Assembly: GCF_020509005.1 (NCBI RefSeq)
Contig: NC_063023.1
Location: 1,860,001-1,924,000 of the forward strand
Length of the DNA: 64,000 nucleotides
Direction of reading: 5' to 3'
Origin: Fulvia fulva
Lineage: Eukaryota; Ascomycota; Dothideomycetes; Mycosphaerellales; Mycosphaerellaceae
Part shown: positions 47,403-60,498 of the stretch, in pieces
Numbering within the stretch: position 1 is the stretch's first letter
How the letters are laid out: every line of letters begins with the position of its first letter
The notes under the pieces: model-generated
What the model saw: the letters and a program-made list of their open reading frames with translations, nothing else
Databases searched by the model: none
What the model was told of the DNA's origin: nothing
Program-made: the position numbers and the translations under genes

Positions 47403-48968
47403 ACCTAGAGAACGTAACGCGGCGACACTATTAGTAGGTAGTCGCGCGCTCGTAGACAGTTAGGATATAGGCACCGTCACGCCTCCCCCGAACCTAGACA
47501 ACATGACTTTATAAATAGCGAATAGCGGCATACTACCGCTACCTAAGCCTAAGGGCAAAAGCAAGTAGCGTACATCTCTTTTCCCCGACCTCTCCTCTTT
47601 CCCTTAGAGTTAGACATAGGACAATAACCGGCGGGTTATAGTAGACACCGGTGTCGCGCTATAATAAGAGATTAATAAAGCTTACTAGAAGGCCTTCGAG
47701 CGAGAAGAAGGTAGTGAGATTGACTTTATAGAACTGTTCGAGTTCAAGCTCGAAGAGAACCTAGGCGGCGACCTAGACGAGGTGTATCTATTACTCGACG
47801 AGGCAGAACATATTCTCGTATCCGAATACTAGAATGTCACCCTAGACAACCTTACGACCCTTACATCCTAACACCCGAAGACTACCTACGACTTCGTGCT
47901 ATAAGTAGTTAACACGGCGATTACTAAGGGCAGACAACTCGATATAATAGAGCAAGCTAACGACCTCTAGAACACCTAGTATACTACGCTATATACCGAA
48001 TACGACCGCATCTATAAGATGCTACGAAGTGAAGAGCTTGTCACACAGAAAATGGCAGCAGATCTTAAGAGTAAGAAGGATTACGACCTAGCTAAGTTGT
48101 AAGAGCTAGGGAAGAAATATAAGGAAGCTAACAACCTATATAAGCAGTTTAGCGAGATCTACGAGAAGGAGAAGAAGAAGGCATAAGATGCTAAGGCGAA
48201 GAACCAGGCCCTATAACAAGAAGTCGATGACCTAAAGGCTCGGCTTGAGGCAGGAGACACTATATAGAACGGAGGTAGGGGCCGCTTAGGCCGCCGACCC
48301 TCTCGTTCCCGCCTACGCGAGACCTTACTCGAGTAGCTATTACGTAGGTATCGCGAAGCTGCTAGTAGAGGGGGCGGTAGCGGTGGTAGTGATAACGATA
48401 ACGATAGAGACGACGATGACCGTAGCGATAATAGCCGAGGACGTAATAACGACCGTCCGCGACTAGGACCTAACAATAGTCGTGACTCGAGAATACGTAA
48501 CACCCGCACCTAGACACTACTAGTTGACCTTCTAGAACGTCTCTTTACTATTGACCGTACCCTTACTCGCGGTATAGAGATCGGTAAGGGTATGCCCGAC
48601 CCTAAGCACTTCAAGAACAATGACGACCCTAACTTCGACAGCTAGTATAGTAGTGTTCTCCTAAAGCTAACTGTAGTAACCTTCCGTACTAAGGTAGATG
48701 GTCTACGCTTTATATATAGGTAGACATAAGGTGATCCTTAGCGAAGTATTAAGCCGAGGATCCCTATACCTAGACAGTAGTCCTTTAACGAGTTCAAGAC
48801 TAGAGAAGAGTTATTAGACTAGATGACACGCTAATATAGTACACGTAATAAGGGAACTAAGGCTATAGTTAATATTGCTACCTATAAGCAAGAACAAGGC
48901 GAAACCTTTATAGCCTTCTATACCCGCTACTCGAAGTTGCGCGCCTAGATGTTATAGACCGATAAGAC
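47403..48968 (+). pseudogene. Gag of X2, truncated
   Basis: Colinear with X gag 20813-22368. The ATG reads ATA (RIP). The coiled-coil region (about 47650-48240), the Gly/Asp/Asn-rich linker (about 48360-48480) and the first half of the capsid core are present. The frame is cut at 48968 by the M LTR, before the zinc knuckle. Confidence 0.65.
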
Positions 48969-49488
48969 TGTCAGGGCGAGAGCCTGGCCTGTGAGATGCA
49001 AGGGTGAAAGCGAGAATGCAGGTGCGAAGTGCAGATGCAAAAGGGTATGGTATGATTGCTACACAAAACAAAAGACGAAGAAAGCAAGAGAGGCCTGGGG
49101 AAGGCCAGATATTTATACGCGACCCTCGCGAGTGCGTGTCCCCGCATCAACAGGGCTAACCCGTGCGGAGCCGCGCTCAGCAGCTTTGCTCAAAACCTTA
49201 TTCCAACCTGCCCTACGTTCCGAGTCTTCCACGTGCTTCTTCCAGGGTCCAGCGCAGTCGCGGGTGCTCGCGGGAGTGCCGTGAGTCACACAGTCACGAG
49301 CCGAAGTGAATCTGTCAAGGTTTAGTAGAGGGGTGAATTTGGAGGGCTGGGTCCCGTAGTGAATGTTGCGGGGCATATGATTCTTGGCGCTCACACACCA
49401 AGCTGGACTGTCACTTCTTGACGACTTCTGAGCACTCTGAGGCTCTTCTGTCCCCACCTTCTGTACACTCTGTGGGGAGACCATGATA
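48969..49488 (-). repeat. M LTR 1 (3' LTR of copy A)
   Basis: 520 bp; the end TGATA is RIPped from TGACA. Body polypurine tract GGGGGGGCTAC abuts at 49489-49499 (minus). Confidence 0.9.
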
Positions 49489-52400
49489 GTAGCCCCCCCG
49501 AACAAAGCTGAGTTCCTACGAAGCCGTAGTAGTTCCACATATCGAGGATGTTCAGCTTCAGTACCAGGCCTAGGCCTGATGTCATGGTCGATACACCATT
49601 GGTAAGCCCCGTCGAAGAGCTCAGATTCGAAGAGCCTGCCGATGTTGACTTCTAGGCCGTCTACGCGGGCGTGGTATTCTTCGATTGCTTAACGATTGAA
49701 GATGATATGTTGGATAGGTTCCTATGAGGTATCCCACTCAGGGCAACCTTGCTATTCGACTTCATACTTGATCGGCGGTAGTCCTTCAACGTCGTTAGGC
49801 TCTACGCGGATTCCCCGGATCTTGCGGACGGCATAGTCGTCAGAAGGTAGGTTAACAGGCTCGTCGACTTCTACTTCATCGGGAGGACCTGGCATGTCTT
49901 GGTTTTGGTTCGGGAATGGGTCCTCAGCCGACGGCCGAAGGCGTACGGGATGGAAGACGTCGTGGATCTTTATGTTCGCAGGAAGAGCTAGACGGTAGGC
50001 GTGTGAACTGATACGCTCGGTGATCTCAAAAGGACCTAGGTTCTTCCAGTTCAGCTTCTTAGAGGGGCGGTCTGTCTTGATGTTCTTGGAGTTGAGGTAG
50101 ACCATATCGCCTACTTAGTAGTCGGGAGCTGGCTAGCGACGACGATTGGCTTGATCCTCGTAGATTGCTTGTGCGTACACCATCTCGTCGTGAACTTCTT
50201 TATAGATCTGTGAGAGCATAGTAGCGAACTCGTCTGCTGCTTGCTCGTTTACGTCTTCGGTAGGCGGGAGAGGTTCTTCTAGTTCCATGCCTGTACGAGG
50301 GTGGTAACCTCTCGTAGTATAGAAGGGAGAGTAGCTAGTAGTCTCCGAGTCCTAGTTACGAGTAGCGAACTCTACCGTAGGGATATGCTGAGGCCAATCC
50401 TTCTAGTAGTAGTCGACGAAGCAACGAAGGACCTGCTCGAGGATAGCGTTCGTAATTTCGGTCTGGCCGTCGGTCTGTGGCTAAAAACTGGTCGAGAGGT
50501 TATGCTTGATGCCCAGGATAGCACACAGACGCTTCCAGAAGTGCGAGATGAACTAGGTGCCTCTGTTAGAGGTGATGCTATCCGGGAGGCCTTGAAAGCG
50601 CCAGACGAATTCGTAGAACAAGCGAGCAGTCTCCTTTGCGGTCATGCTCTAGTACGGGATCATATACCGGTCCTTAGAGTGACGGTCCACGATCACTAGA
50701 AGGGCCTTTGCTTTCACGCCGCTGAAGGTCTTGCCGTGAGGAAGATCGGTGATAAAGTCTATAGTGATGTGCTTCCACGGACGATCAGGAGCCGGGAGAG
50801 GGTGCAAGAGACCGTGGGGACGGTGGCGGTTAGCTTTGGCTCTTCGGCAAGCAGCGCAGTTCAGCACGTAGCGGCGGACGTCCTTCTAGGAATGCGGCCA
50901 CCAGTAATACCTAGCGAGGAGCTTGTGGGTCTTAGCTGCGCCTAGGTGACCCCCAGAGGCGGAGTCGTGGATGATTTGAAGAATCTCAGCTCGGATATTA
51001 GAGCCTTCGGGCTGCGGTACGTAAAGCTTCTTACGGAAGTAGACGACACCTTCCTGGAGCTCGCACTCGGACAGCGAGAAGCCCGGGAATGTCCTCGCGC
51101 TAGATTCAAGGGCCTGAACTAACTCTTAGGCGTCTATGTCGGCATCGTACGCTGTTCGTACTCGTGCTATGATGCCTTCGGGCTGCTCCTCATTATCAAA
51201 CCCCTCAAAGTCTGATTCGGATGAGCCGTCGGTCGTTACTAAGCCCTCTTCATCGTCGTTCAAGTCCTCAGCGTCCGAGGCGTATTCTTTAGGCTCGGAT
51301 TCATCGTCACTCTCGTCAAGGTAGGCAGGAGCGAGTACGAGAGTAGCAAAGGAAGCGGCGAGCGTAGGCTGGCCGTTCGATAGGTACTCTCGAAGCTCGG
51401 AAGAGAGGTTGTGCTCTTTAATGACTTGTTGCCCTGCGATTTGCCGGCCCCCTCTTCGATCAACTGGAGAGTCACTAGGGCGGCGGGTAAGGGCGTCGGC
51501 CATCGAGTTGGCCTTGCCGGGCGTGTACGAGATCACGAAGTTGAACCGGGAGAGGAACTCGCTCTAGCGGGCCTGGCGACGATTGAGCAGCTTGCTCTTC
51601 ATAAAGTAGACGAGGTTCTTATGGTCGGAGCTTACTTAGACGGGCATAGTAGAGCCTTCGAGCTCGGGGCGCCACTCTTCGAAAGCTTTGACGATGGCGA
51701 GAAGCTCCTTGTCGTAGATCTCGTGGTTACACTCCGTAGCGGTCATCTTCTTGGAGAGGAAGGCGACAGGTAACCAGGGGGATTCAGGCGAGCGGCGTTG
51801 TAGCAGGACACCGCCTACCACGCCGTCGGATGCGTCGGTCTCTACACGGGTCTCCAGTTCGAAATCGAAGTGCCGTAGAAGCGGGTTCTCAACAAACTTC
51901 GCTTTGAGCAAGTCAAAAGCCTCCTGGCATTCGTCGGTCCAGGCGAACTTCTCACCCTTGCGCGTGAGCTTCGTCAAAGGGCGTACCACGCCCGAAAATG
52001 CGTGGATGAAGCGGCGGTAGAAGTTGGCAAAGCCTAGGAAACCCTGGACCTCTTTGACGTTCGTAGGAGCATCCCATTCGACGATAGCGTCGATCTTCTC
52101 TTGGTCCATCTTGATGCCGTCTGCGGTAATGATCAAACCAAGGAACTTGACTTCGGTCTTCTCAAACTCGCACTTGTCGATGTCGAGCTGCAAGCCGGCG
52201 TCTGCGAGCTTCTGAAGGACCTTACAGACGTGCTCGCGGTGCTCCTCCTTAGTCTCGCTGTAGACTAGGATGTCGTCGATGTAGGCAGTGTAGAACTGAT
52301 CGAGGAACTCCTAAAGGATGTCGTTAATGAAGTTCTGGAAGGTACTAGGCCCGTTACAAACGCCGAAGGGCATAACGAGCGACTCGAACAGCCCGTAGCG

Positions 52401-53533
52401 AGTACGGAAGGCTGTGAGATACTCGTGTCCTTCTGCCATTCGTAACTTGTTGAACGCAGCGATGACATCGAGCTTGGTGAAGTACTTGGCCTTAGAGAGG
52501 CGCTCGAGCGTCTCCTAAATCAACGGTATTGGGTAGCGGTTCTTCTTTGTAATAGCGTTCAAGCCTCGGTAGTCTACGCAGAAGCGTAGACCACCGCCGG
52601 GCTTCTTGACGAACATGACGGGACTGCCAGCGCTGGAACGGCTCGCTCGAATGAACCCCTTCTTTAGGTTCTCTTCGAGGTATCTCTTGAGGACGATAAG
52701 CTCTTCTCGGGACATGGAATATAACGGTCCGAACGGTGTCTCTGCACCTTCTTCTAGCTCAATCTTGTGGTCGTGAGGGCGATGAGGAGGCAGCTCGTCT
52801 GCGGCTTTAGCATCGAATACGTGGAGGATGTGGTGTGCCCAAGGAGGGACCTTCGTAGCAGGGTCGGTAGGTGTACGCTTCTTGTCGAGCTTCTCGAGGG
52901 CGATGTCGATATCGCGGAGAGAGGCGGCGAAGACTTGAGCTTTGGGCTGCTTAGCAGCAGTGGTGAAGGCAGCGGCGTTCACCTGGAAGATCTTGGTATA
53001 CTCAGGACCACGCTGAGACGGCGGAGAAGGCGGAGGTGCCGGAGGAACTTCTGGAGGGAAGCTGACAGTAAGGGAAGTCCAGTCGATGATAGGTCGGTGT
53101 CGTCTGAACCAGGGGAGGCCGAGGATAAACTTCTGATGCGGTAGGGACGTAAGGAAGCTGGTGATCGACATACGCCTGCCTCCGAGGGTGATTGACGTGT
53201 GTACAACATGAGTAATCTTACCAGTGGTAGTCTCCGTGCCGTCAAAGAGTTCAAGGGTGCGAGGGTACTTCAGTTCCTGGGGTTCGAGGTTGAGAGAGGT
53301 CGCGAGTTTATAGTCCATAAAAGACTCGCCTAGTGCGCCAGTGTCCATGAGAGTGAGATTGGAAGAAGAGAGTTTCTTTGAGCCGATATTTACATTCGTG
53401 ACGAACGGTTTGCAAGCGTGGTCCTTGCCTGTCTCGTCGTACAGGTCTAGCTGTGCTGTATTGATCCTCAACTTCTTTCCTCTCTTCACTTTCGGTAAAC
53501 GTTGTTCTTGGTCTTCATCGCGTCGATGAGGAA
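49113..53533 (-). pseudogene. Pol of M copy A, RIP-broken
   Basis: Same layout as copy B. Open pieces: 53489-52515 (protease LMDTGALGESF and RT start), 52193-51636 (RT thumb/RNase H), 51536-51126, 50867-50649 (integrase, TIDFITDLPHG) and 50105-49752 (GPF module and tail). From 51375 leftwards many extra TAG/TAA appear relative to copy B, for example at 50114, 49690 and 51129. The right part carries the same four stops as copy B. Confidence 0.85.
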
Positions 53534-53536
53534 GAC

Positions 53537-54697
53537 CTAGGCTTTTTCCTGCTCAGCGGGAGCAGCAGGAGCAGGCTCGATAGCGCCGACAGCGCCGCGA
53601 ACCGGGTTGCGGGCGTTACGGGCAGCGAGCTGCGGACAGTTGGCTGCGATGTGGCCTGGACCGCCGCAGTAGGTGCAGAGTCCGGCCTGGCGACGGCGAA
53701 GCTTCTCTTCGGGAGTGAGCTTACCGTTGACGAGGCCCTGGACTCGAGGGACGGCGGCACCAGCGCTGAGATCCATAGCGTCACCTACAGAGACGGGAGG
53801 GAGAGCCGTAGGAGCGGCGGCGCCTAGTGGAGCAGCGAAGTGGCTTCCGGGACCACGAGGCTGACGACCTTGAGAACGGGAAGCGAGGAGAGAGGCGGTG
53901 TGTTTCATGTTGGAGTCGAGGCGCTGGCAGGTCTCGACGAGCTCACGGAAGCTCATAGCACCGACGTCCTTGTCCTCGAGGGCTCGAAGAAGCTCTGCTG
54001 ACAAACCACGGCGGAGAGTGCTCTTCTTGGTCTCTTCGTTGTAGCCGGTGAACCCGATGTCGCGGTTGAAGGCCGCGAGGTACTCGACGAAGCTCTTGTT
54101 CTTCTGGAGGAGGTTGTGGATGGCGTTCTGGGCGGTGGCTCTACGGTCTGGATCACCAAAGGCAGCACGGAGGTCCTGCATCAAGGTGAGGACGTCCGGG
54201 CAGCCGATAGTCTGCGTGGCGTTGTCGATGTAGTGTTGTACCTGAGCCGCGGCGTCTCCCCGAAGGAGGGAGAAGACGTACGTGACTTTGTCCTTCTCTT
54301 GCGGAAAGTGGTCGGCATTAGCCAACAGCTTGATGGTGAGCTGTGTCTCAAATGCCTCAAACTTGCTCTTGTTGCCGTCGAACTCGTCTGGGTCGTTGAC
54401 CTTCTTCGAGAAGTGCTGGCGGTGGTTGTCGTGGGCGTGCGGGGCGAGGTTCTGGAAGGTGTTCACAATACCTTGAAGGTATGTTGCTTGGTTGTTTGCT
54501 TGCTCGACCTGCTAGGCGGTCTCGCGGAAAGAGGAGACGGTGCGGTTGATGAGAGCGTAGGCGGTGTCGGGGTTGGCGTTTGCCCAGGCACCGAAGGCAG
54601 CGGCGTTCGAGAAGGGGATGTCAGTCCACTCACTGAAGTGGAATGGAGTGTCTTGGTTGTCGAGGTTGACACCTCCATCGGTGGCGTGGTCACCCAT
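53537..54697 (-). pseudogene. Gag of M copy A
   Basis: Identical in reading to copy B gag (59308-60468), including the single internal TAG near 54514. ATG at 54697. CX2CX4HX4C knuckle (CTYCGGPGHIAANC) near 53635-53676. Sharing the same RIP stop with copy B shows common descent after RIP. Confidence 0.85.
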
Positions 54698-54739
54698 GAG
54701 GATGACTCGAGTGGTTGACGGTTTGTTGGTCTTTTGTGA

Positions 54740-55259
54740 TGTCAGGGCGAGAGCCTGGCCTGTGAGATGCAAGGGTGAAAGCGAGAATGCAGGTGCGAAG
54801 TGCAGATGCAAAAGGGTATAGTATGATTGCTACACAAAACAAAAGACGAAGAAAGCAAGAGAGGCCTGGGGAAGGCCAGATATTTATACGCGACCCTCGC
54901 GAGTGCGTGTCCCCGCATCAACAGGGCTAACCCGTGCGAAGCCGCGCTCAGCAGCTTTGCTCAAAACCTTATTCCAACCTGCCCTACGTTCCGAGTCTTC
55001 CACGTGCTTCTTCCAGGGTCCAGCGCAGTCGCGGGTGCTCGCGGGAGTGCCGTGAGTCACACAGTCACGAGCCGAAGTGAATCTGTCAAGGTTTGGTAGA
55101 GGGGTGAATTTGGAGGGCTGGGTCCCGTAGCGAATGTTGCGGGGCATGTGATTCTTGGCGCTCACACACCAAGCTGGACTGTCACTTCTTGACGACTTCT
55201 GAGCACTCTGAGGCTCTTCTGTCCCCACCTTCTGTACACTCTGTGGGGAGACCATGACA
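54740..55259 (-). repeat. M LTR 2 (shared middle LTR)
   Basis: 520 bp; 3' LTR of copy B and 5' LTR of copy A. TATAAATA (minus) at 54881-54888. It differs from LTR 3 at only about three positions by eye. Confidence 0.9.
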
Positions 55260-58200
55260 GTAGCCCCCCCGAACAAGGCTGAGTTCCTACGAAGCCGTAG
55301 TAGTTCCACATATCGAGGATGTTCAGCTTCAGTACCAGGCCTAGGCCTGATGTCATGGTCGATACACCATTGGTAAGCCCCGTCGAAAAGCTCAGATTCG
55401 AAGAGCCTGCCGATGTTGACTTCTGGGCCGTCTGCGCGGGCGTGGTATTCTTCGATTGCTTGACGATTGAAGATGATATGTTGGATAGGTTCCCATGAGG
55501 TATCCCACTCAGGGCAACCTTGCCATTCGACTTCATACTTGATCGGCGGTAGTCCTTCAACGTCGTTGGGCTCTACGCGGATTCCCCGGATCTTGCGGAC
55601 GGCATAGTCGTCAGAAGGTAGGTTAACAGGCTCGTCGACTTCTACTTCATCGGGAGGACCTGGCATGTCTTGGTTTTGGTTCGGGAATGGGTCCTCAGCC
55701 GACGGCCGAAGGCGTACGGGATGGAAGACGTCGTGGATCTTTATGTTCGCAGGAAGAGCTAGACGGTAGGCGTGTGAACTGATACGCTCGGTGATCTCAA
55801 AAGGACCTAGGTTCTTCCAGTTCAGCTTCTTGGAGGGGCGGTCTGTCTTGATGTTCTTGGAGTTGAGGTAGACCATATCGCCTACTTGGTAGTCGGGAGC
55901 TGGCTGGCGACGACGATTGGCTTGATCCTCGTAGATTGCTTGTGCGTACACCATCTCGTCGTGAACTTCTTCATGGATCTGTGAGAGCATAGTAGCGAAC
56001 TCGTCTGCTGCTTGCTCGTTTGCGTCTTCGGTAGGCGGGAGAGGTTCTTCTGGTTCCATGCCTGTACGAGGGTGGTAACCTCTCGTAGTATAGAAGGGAG
56101 AGTAGCCAGTAGTCTCCGAGTCCCAGTTACGAGTAGCGAACTCCACCGCAGGGATATGCTGAGGCCAATCCTTCTGGTGGTAGTCGACGAAGCAACGAAG
56201 GACCTGCTCGAGGATAGCGTTCGTAATTTCGGTCTGGCCGTCGGTCTGTGGCTGAAAACTGGTCGAGAGGTTATGCTTGATGCCCAGGATAGCACACAGA
56301 CGCTTCCAGAAGTGCGAGATGAACTGGGTGCCTCTGTCAGAGGTGATGCTATCCGGGAGGCCTTGAAAGCGCCAGACGAATTCGTAGAACAAGCGAGCAG
56401 TCTCCTTTGCGGTCATGCTCCAGCACGGGATCATGTACCGGTCCTTGGAGTGACGGTCCACGATCACTAGAAGGGCCTTTGCTTTCACGCCGCTGAAGGT
56501 CTTGCCGTGAGGAAGATCGGTGATAAAGTCCATAGTGATGTGCTTCCACGGACGATCAGGAGCCGGGAGAGGGTGCAAGAGACCGTGGGGACGGTGGCGG
56601 TTAGCTTTGGCTCTTCGGCAAGCAGCGCAGTTCAGCACGTAGCGGCGGACGTCCTTCCAGGAATGCGGCCACCAGTAATACCTAGCGAGGAGCTTGTGGG
56701 TCTTGGCTACGCCTGGGTGACCCCCAGAGGCGGAGTCGTGGATGATTTGAAGAATCTCAGCTCGGATATTAGAGCCTTCGGGCTGCGGTACGTAAAGCTT
56801 CTTACGGAAGTAGACGACACCTTCCCGGAGCTCGCACTCGGACAGCGAGAAGCCCGGGAATGTCCTCGCGCCAGATTCAAGGGCCTGAACTAACTCTTGG
56901 GCGTCTATGTCGGCATCGTACGCTGTTCGTACTCGTGCCATGATGCCTTCGGGCTGCTCCTCATTATCAAACCCCTCAAAGTCTGATTCGGATGAGCCGT
57001 CGGTCGTTACTGAGCCCTCTTCATCGTCGTTCAAGTCCTCAGCGTCCGAGGCGTATTCTTCAGGCTCGGATTCATCGTCACTCTCGTCAAGGTAGGCAGG
57101 AGCGAGCACGAGAGTAGCAAAGGAAGCGGCGAGCGTAGGCTGGCCATTCGATAGGTACTCTCGAAGCTCGGAAGAGAGGTTGTGCTCTTTAATGACTTGT
57201 TGCCCTGCGATTTGCCGGCCCCCTCTTCGATCAACTGGAGAGTCACTAGGGCGGCGGGTAAGGGCGTCGGCCATCGAGTTGGCCTTGCCGGGCGTGTACG
57301 AGATCACGAAGTTGAACCGGGAGAGGAACTCGCTCTAGCGGGCCTGGCGACGATTGAGCAGCTTGCTCTTCATAAAGTAGACGAGGTTCTTATGGTCGGA
57401 GCTTACTTAGACGGGCATAGTAGAGCCTTCGAGCTCGGGGCGCCACTCTTCGAAAGCTTTGACGATGGCGAGAAGCTCCTTGTCGTAGATCTCGTGGTTA
57501 CACTCCGTAGCGGTCATCTTCTTGGAGAGGAAGGCGACAGGTAACCAGGGGGATTCAGGCGAGCGGCGTTGTAGCAGGACACCGCCTACCACGCCGTCGG
57601 ATGCGTCGGTCTCTACACGGGTCTCCAGTTCGAAATCGAAGTGCCGTAGAAGCGGGTTCTCAACAAACTTCGCTTTGAGCAAGTCAAAAGCCTCCTGGCA
57701 TTCGTCGGTCCAGGCGAACTTCTCACCCTTGCGCGTGAGCTTCGTCAAAGGGCGTACCACGCCCGAAAATGCGTGGATGAAGCGGCGGTAGAAGTTGGCA
57801 AAGCCTAGGAAACCCTGGACCTCTTTGACGTTCGTAGGAGCATCCCATTCGACGATAGCGTCGATCTTCTCTTGGTCCATCTTGATGCCGTCTGCGGTAA
57901 TGATCAAACCAAGGAACTTGACTTCGGTCTTCTCAAACTCGCACTTGTCGATGTCGAGCTGCAAGCCGGCGTCTGCGAGCTTCTGAAGGACCTTACAGAC
58001 GTGCTCGCGGTGCTCCTCCTTAGTCTCGCTGTAGACTAGGATGTCGTCGATGTAGGCAGTGTAGAACTGATCGAGGAACTCCTAAAGGATGTCGTTAATG
58101 AAGTTCTGGAAGGTACTAGGCCCGTTACAAACGCCGAAGGGCATAACGAGCGACTCGAACAGCCCGTAGCGAGTACGGAAGGCTGTGAGATACTCGTGTC

Positions 58201-59304
58201 CTTCTGCCATTCGTAACTTGTTGAACGCAGCGATGACATCGAGCTTGGTGAAGTACTTGGCCTTAGAGAGGCGCTCGAGCGTCTCCTAAATCAACGGTAT
58301 TGGGTAGCGGTTCTTCTTTGTAATAGCGTTCAAGCCTCGGTAGTCTACGCAGAAGCGTAGACCACCGCCGGGCTTCTTGACGAACATGACGGGACTGCCA
58401 GCGCTGGAACGGCTCGCTCGAATGAACCCCTTCTTTAGGTTCTCTTCGAGGTATCTCTTGAGGACGATAAGCTCTTCTCGGGACATGGAATATAACGGTC
58501 CGAACGGTGTCTCTGCACCTTCTTCTAGCTCAATCTTGTGGTCGTGAGGGCGATGAGGAGGCAGCTCGTCTGCGGCTTTAGCATCGAATACGTGGAGGAT
58601 GTGGTGTGCCCAAGGAGGGACCTTCGTAGCAGGGTCGGTAGGTGTACGCTTCTTGTCGAGCTTCTCGAGGGCGATGTCGATATCGCGGAGAGAGGCGGCG
58701 AAGACTTGAGCTTTGGGCTGCTTAGCAGCAGTGGTGAAGGCAGCGGCGTTCACCTGGAAGATCTTGGTATACTCAGGACCACGCTGAGACGGCGGAGAAG
58801 GCGGAGGTGCCGGAGGAACTTCTGGAGGGAAGCTGACAGTAAGGGAAGTCCAGTCGATGATAGGTCGGTGTCGTCTGAACCAGGGGAGGCCGAGGATAAA
58901 CTTCTGATGCGGTAGGGACGTAAGGAAGCTGGTGATCGACATACGCCTGCCTCCGAGGGTGATTGACGTGTGTACAACATGAGTAATCTTACCAGTGGTA
59001 GTCTCCGTGCCGTCAAAGAGTTCAAGGGTGCGAGGGTACTTCAGTTCCTGGGGTTCGAGGTTGAGAGAGGTCGCGAGTTTATAGTCCATAAAAGACTCGC
59101 CTAGTGCGCCAGTGTCCATGAGAGTGAGATTGGAAGAAGAGAGTTTCTTTGAGCCGATATTTACATTCGTGACGAACGGTTTGCAAGCGTGGTCCTTGCC
59201 TGTCTCGTCGTACAGGTCTAGCTGTGCTGTATTGATCCTCAACTTCTTTCCTCTCTTCACTTTCGGTAAACGTTGTTCTTGGTCTTCATCGCGTCGATGA
59301 GGAA
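54884..59304 (-). pseudogene. Pol of M copy B (PR-RT-RNase H-IN-chromodomain), four in-frame stops
   Basis: One phase over about 1470 codons. Protease LMDTGALGESF; RT with YIDDILVY near 58050; RNase [11 protein letters not shown]. The last piece (57307-54884, 807 codons) is intact. It holds an acidic insert (residues 73-125), integrase zinc H190, H197, C227, C230, and a core D260, D324, E360 with D-35-E spacing. A GPF module lies near 500-535 and a chromodomain at about 569-622. The final about 124 residues lie inside the LTR. Stops at 58286-58288, 58082-58084, 57407-57409 and 57335-57337 are TAG/TAA of RIP type. Pol is -1 relative to gag. Confidence 0.9.
55260..55270 (-). promoter_or_regulatory. 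Polypurine tract of M copy B
   Basis: GGGGGGGCTAC on the minus strand, directly before the 3' LTR; primes plus-strand DNA. It is read in frame within pol (residues LFGGAT). Confidence 0.8.
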
Positions 59305-59307
59305 GAC

Positions 59308-60468
59308 CTAGGCTTTTTCCTGCTCAGCGGGAGCAGCAGGAGCAGGCTCGATAGCGCCGACAGCGCCGCGAACCGGGTTGCGGGCGTTACGGGCAGCGAG
59401 CTGCGGACAGTTGGCTGCGATGTGGCCTGGACCGCCGCAGTAGGTGCAGAGTCCGGCCTGGCGACGGCGAAGCTTCTCTTCGGGAGTGAGCTTACCGTTG
59501 ACGAGGCCCTGGACTCGAGGGACGGCGGCACCAGCGCTGAGATCCATAGCGTCACCTACAGAGACGGGAGGGAGAGCCGTAGGAGCGGCGGCGCCTAGTG
59601 GAGCAGCGAAGTGGCTTCCGGGACCACGAGGCTGACGACCTTGAGAACGGGAAGCGAGGAGAGAGGCGGTGTGTTTCATGTTGGAGTCGAGGCGCTGGCA
59701 GGTCTCGACGAGCTCACGGAAGCTCATAGCACCGACGTCCTTGTCCTCGAGGGCTCGAAGAAGCTCTGCTGACAAACCACGGCGGAGAGTGCTCTTCTTG
59801 GTCTCTTCGTTGTAGCCGGTGAACCCGATGTCGCGGTTGAAGGCCGCGAGGTACTCGACGAAGCTCTTGTTCTTCTGGAGGAGGTTGTGGATGGCGTTCT
59901 GGGCGGTGGCTCTACGGTCTGGATCACCAAAGGCAGCACGGAGGTCCTGCATCAAGGTGAGGACGTCCGGGCAGCCGATAGTCTGCGTGGCGTTGTCGAT
60001 GTAGTGTTGTACCTGAGCCGCGGCGTCTCCCCGAAGGAGGGAGAAGACGTACGTGACTTTGTCCTTCTCTTGCGGAAAGTGGTCGGCATTAGCCAACAGC
60101 TTGATGGTGAGCTGTGTCTCAAATGCCTCAAACTTGCTCTTGTTGCCGTCGAACTCGTCTGGGTCGTTGACCTTCTTCGAGAAGTGCTGGCGGTGGTTGT
60201 CGTGGGCGTGCGGGGCGAGGTTCTGGAAGGTGTTCACAATACCTTGAAGGTATGTTGCTTGGTTGTTTGCTTGCTCGACCTGCTAGGCGGTCTCGCGGAA
60301 AGAGGAGACGGTGCGGTTGATGAGAGCGTAGGCGGTGTCGGGGTTGGCGTTTGCCCAGGCACCGAAGGCAGCGGCGTTCGAGAAGGGGATGTCAGTCCAC
60401 TCACTGAAGTGGAATGGAGTGTCTTGGTTGTCGAGGTTGACACCTCCATCGGTGGCGTGGTCACCCAT
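59308..60468 (-). pseudogene. Gag of M copy B, one internal stop
   Basis: ATG at 60468 (MGDHATDGG), 42 bp inside the body. The frame is 387 codons including its end at 59308, and one TAG near 60285 (between RETA and QVEQANNQ) splits it. A retrotransposon Gag capsid core follows (DPDEFDGNKSKFEAF; YVFSLLRGDAA), then a Pro/Ala-rich linker and one knuckle, CTYCGGPGHIAANC. The terminal TAG may itself be RIP-made, since the frame continues to a TGA about 50 bp on. Overlaps pol in the -1 frame. Nucleocapsid and capsid protein of the virus-like particle. Confidence 0.85.
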
Positions 60469-60498
60469 GAGGATGACTCGAGTGGTTGACGGTTTGTT

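Noticed and set aside
59887..60489. 200-codon + strand ORF opposite M gag (also 54116-54718)
   Set aside because: Shadow of the gag frame; low-complexity Val/Leu/Gly composition is the complement of gag codons.
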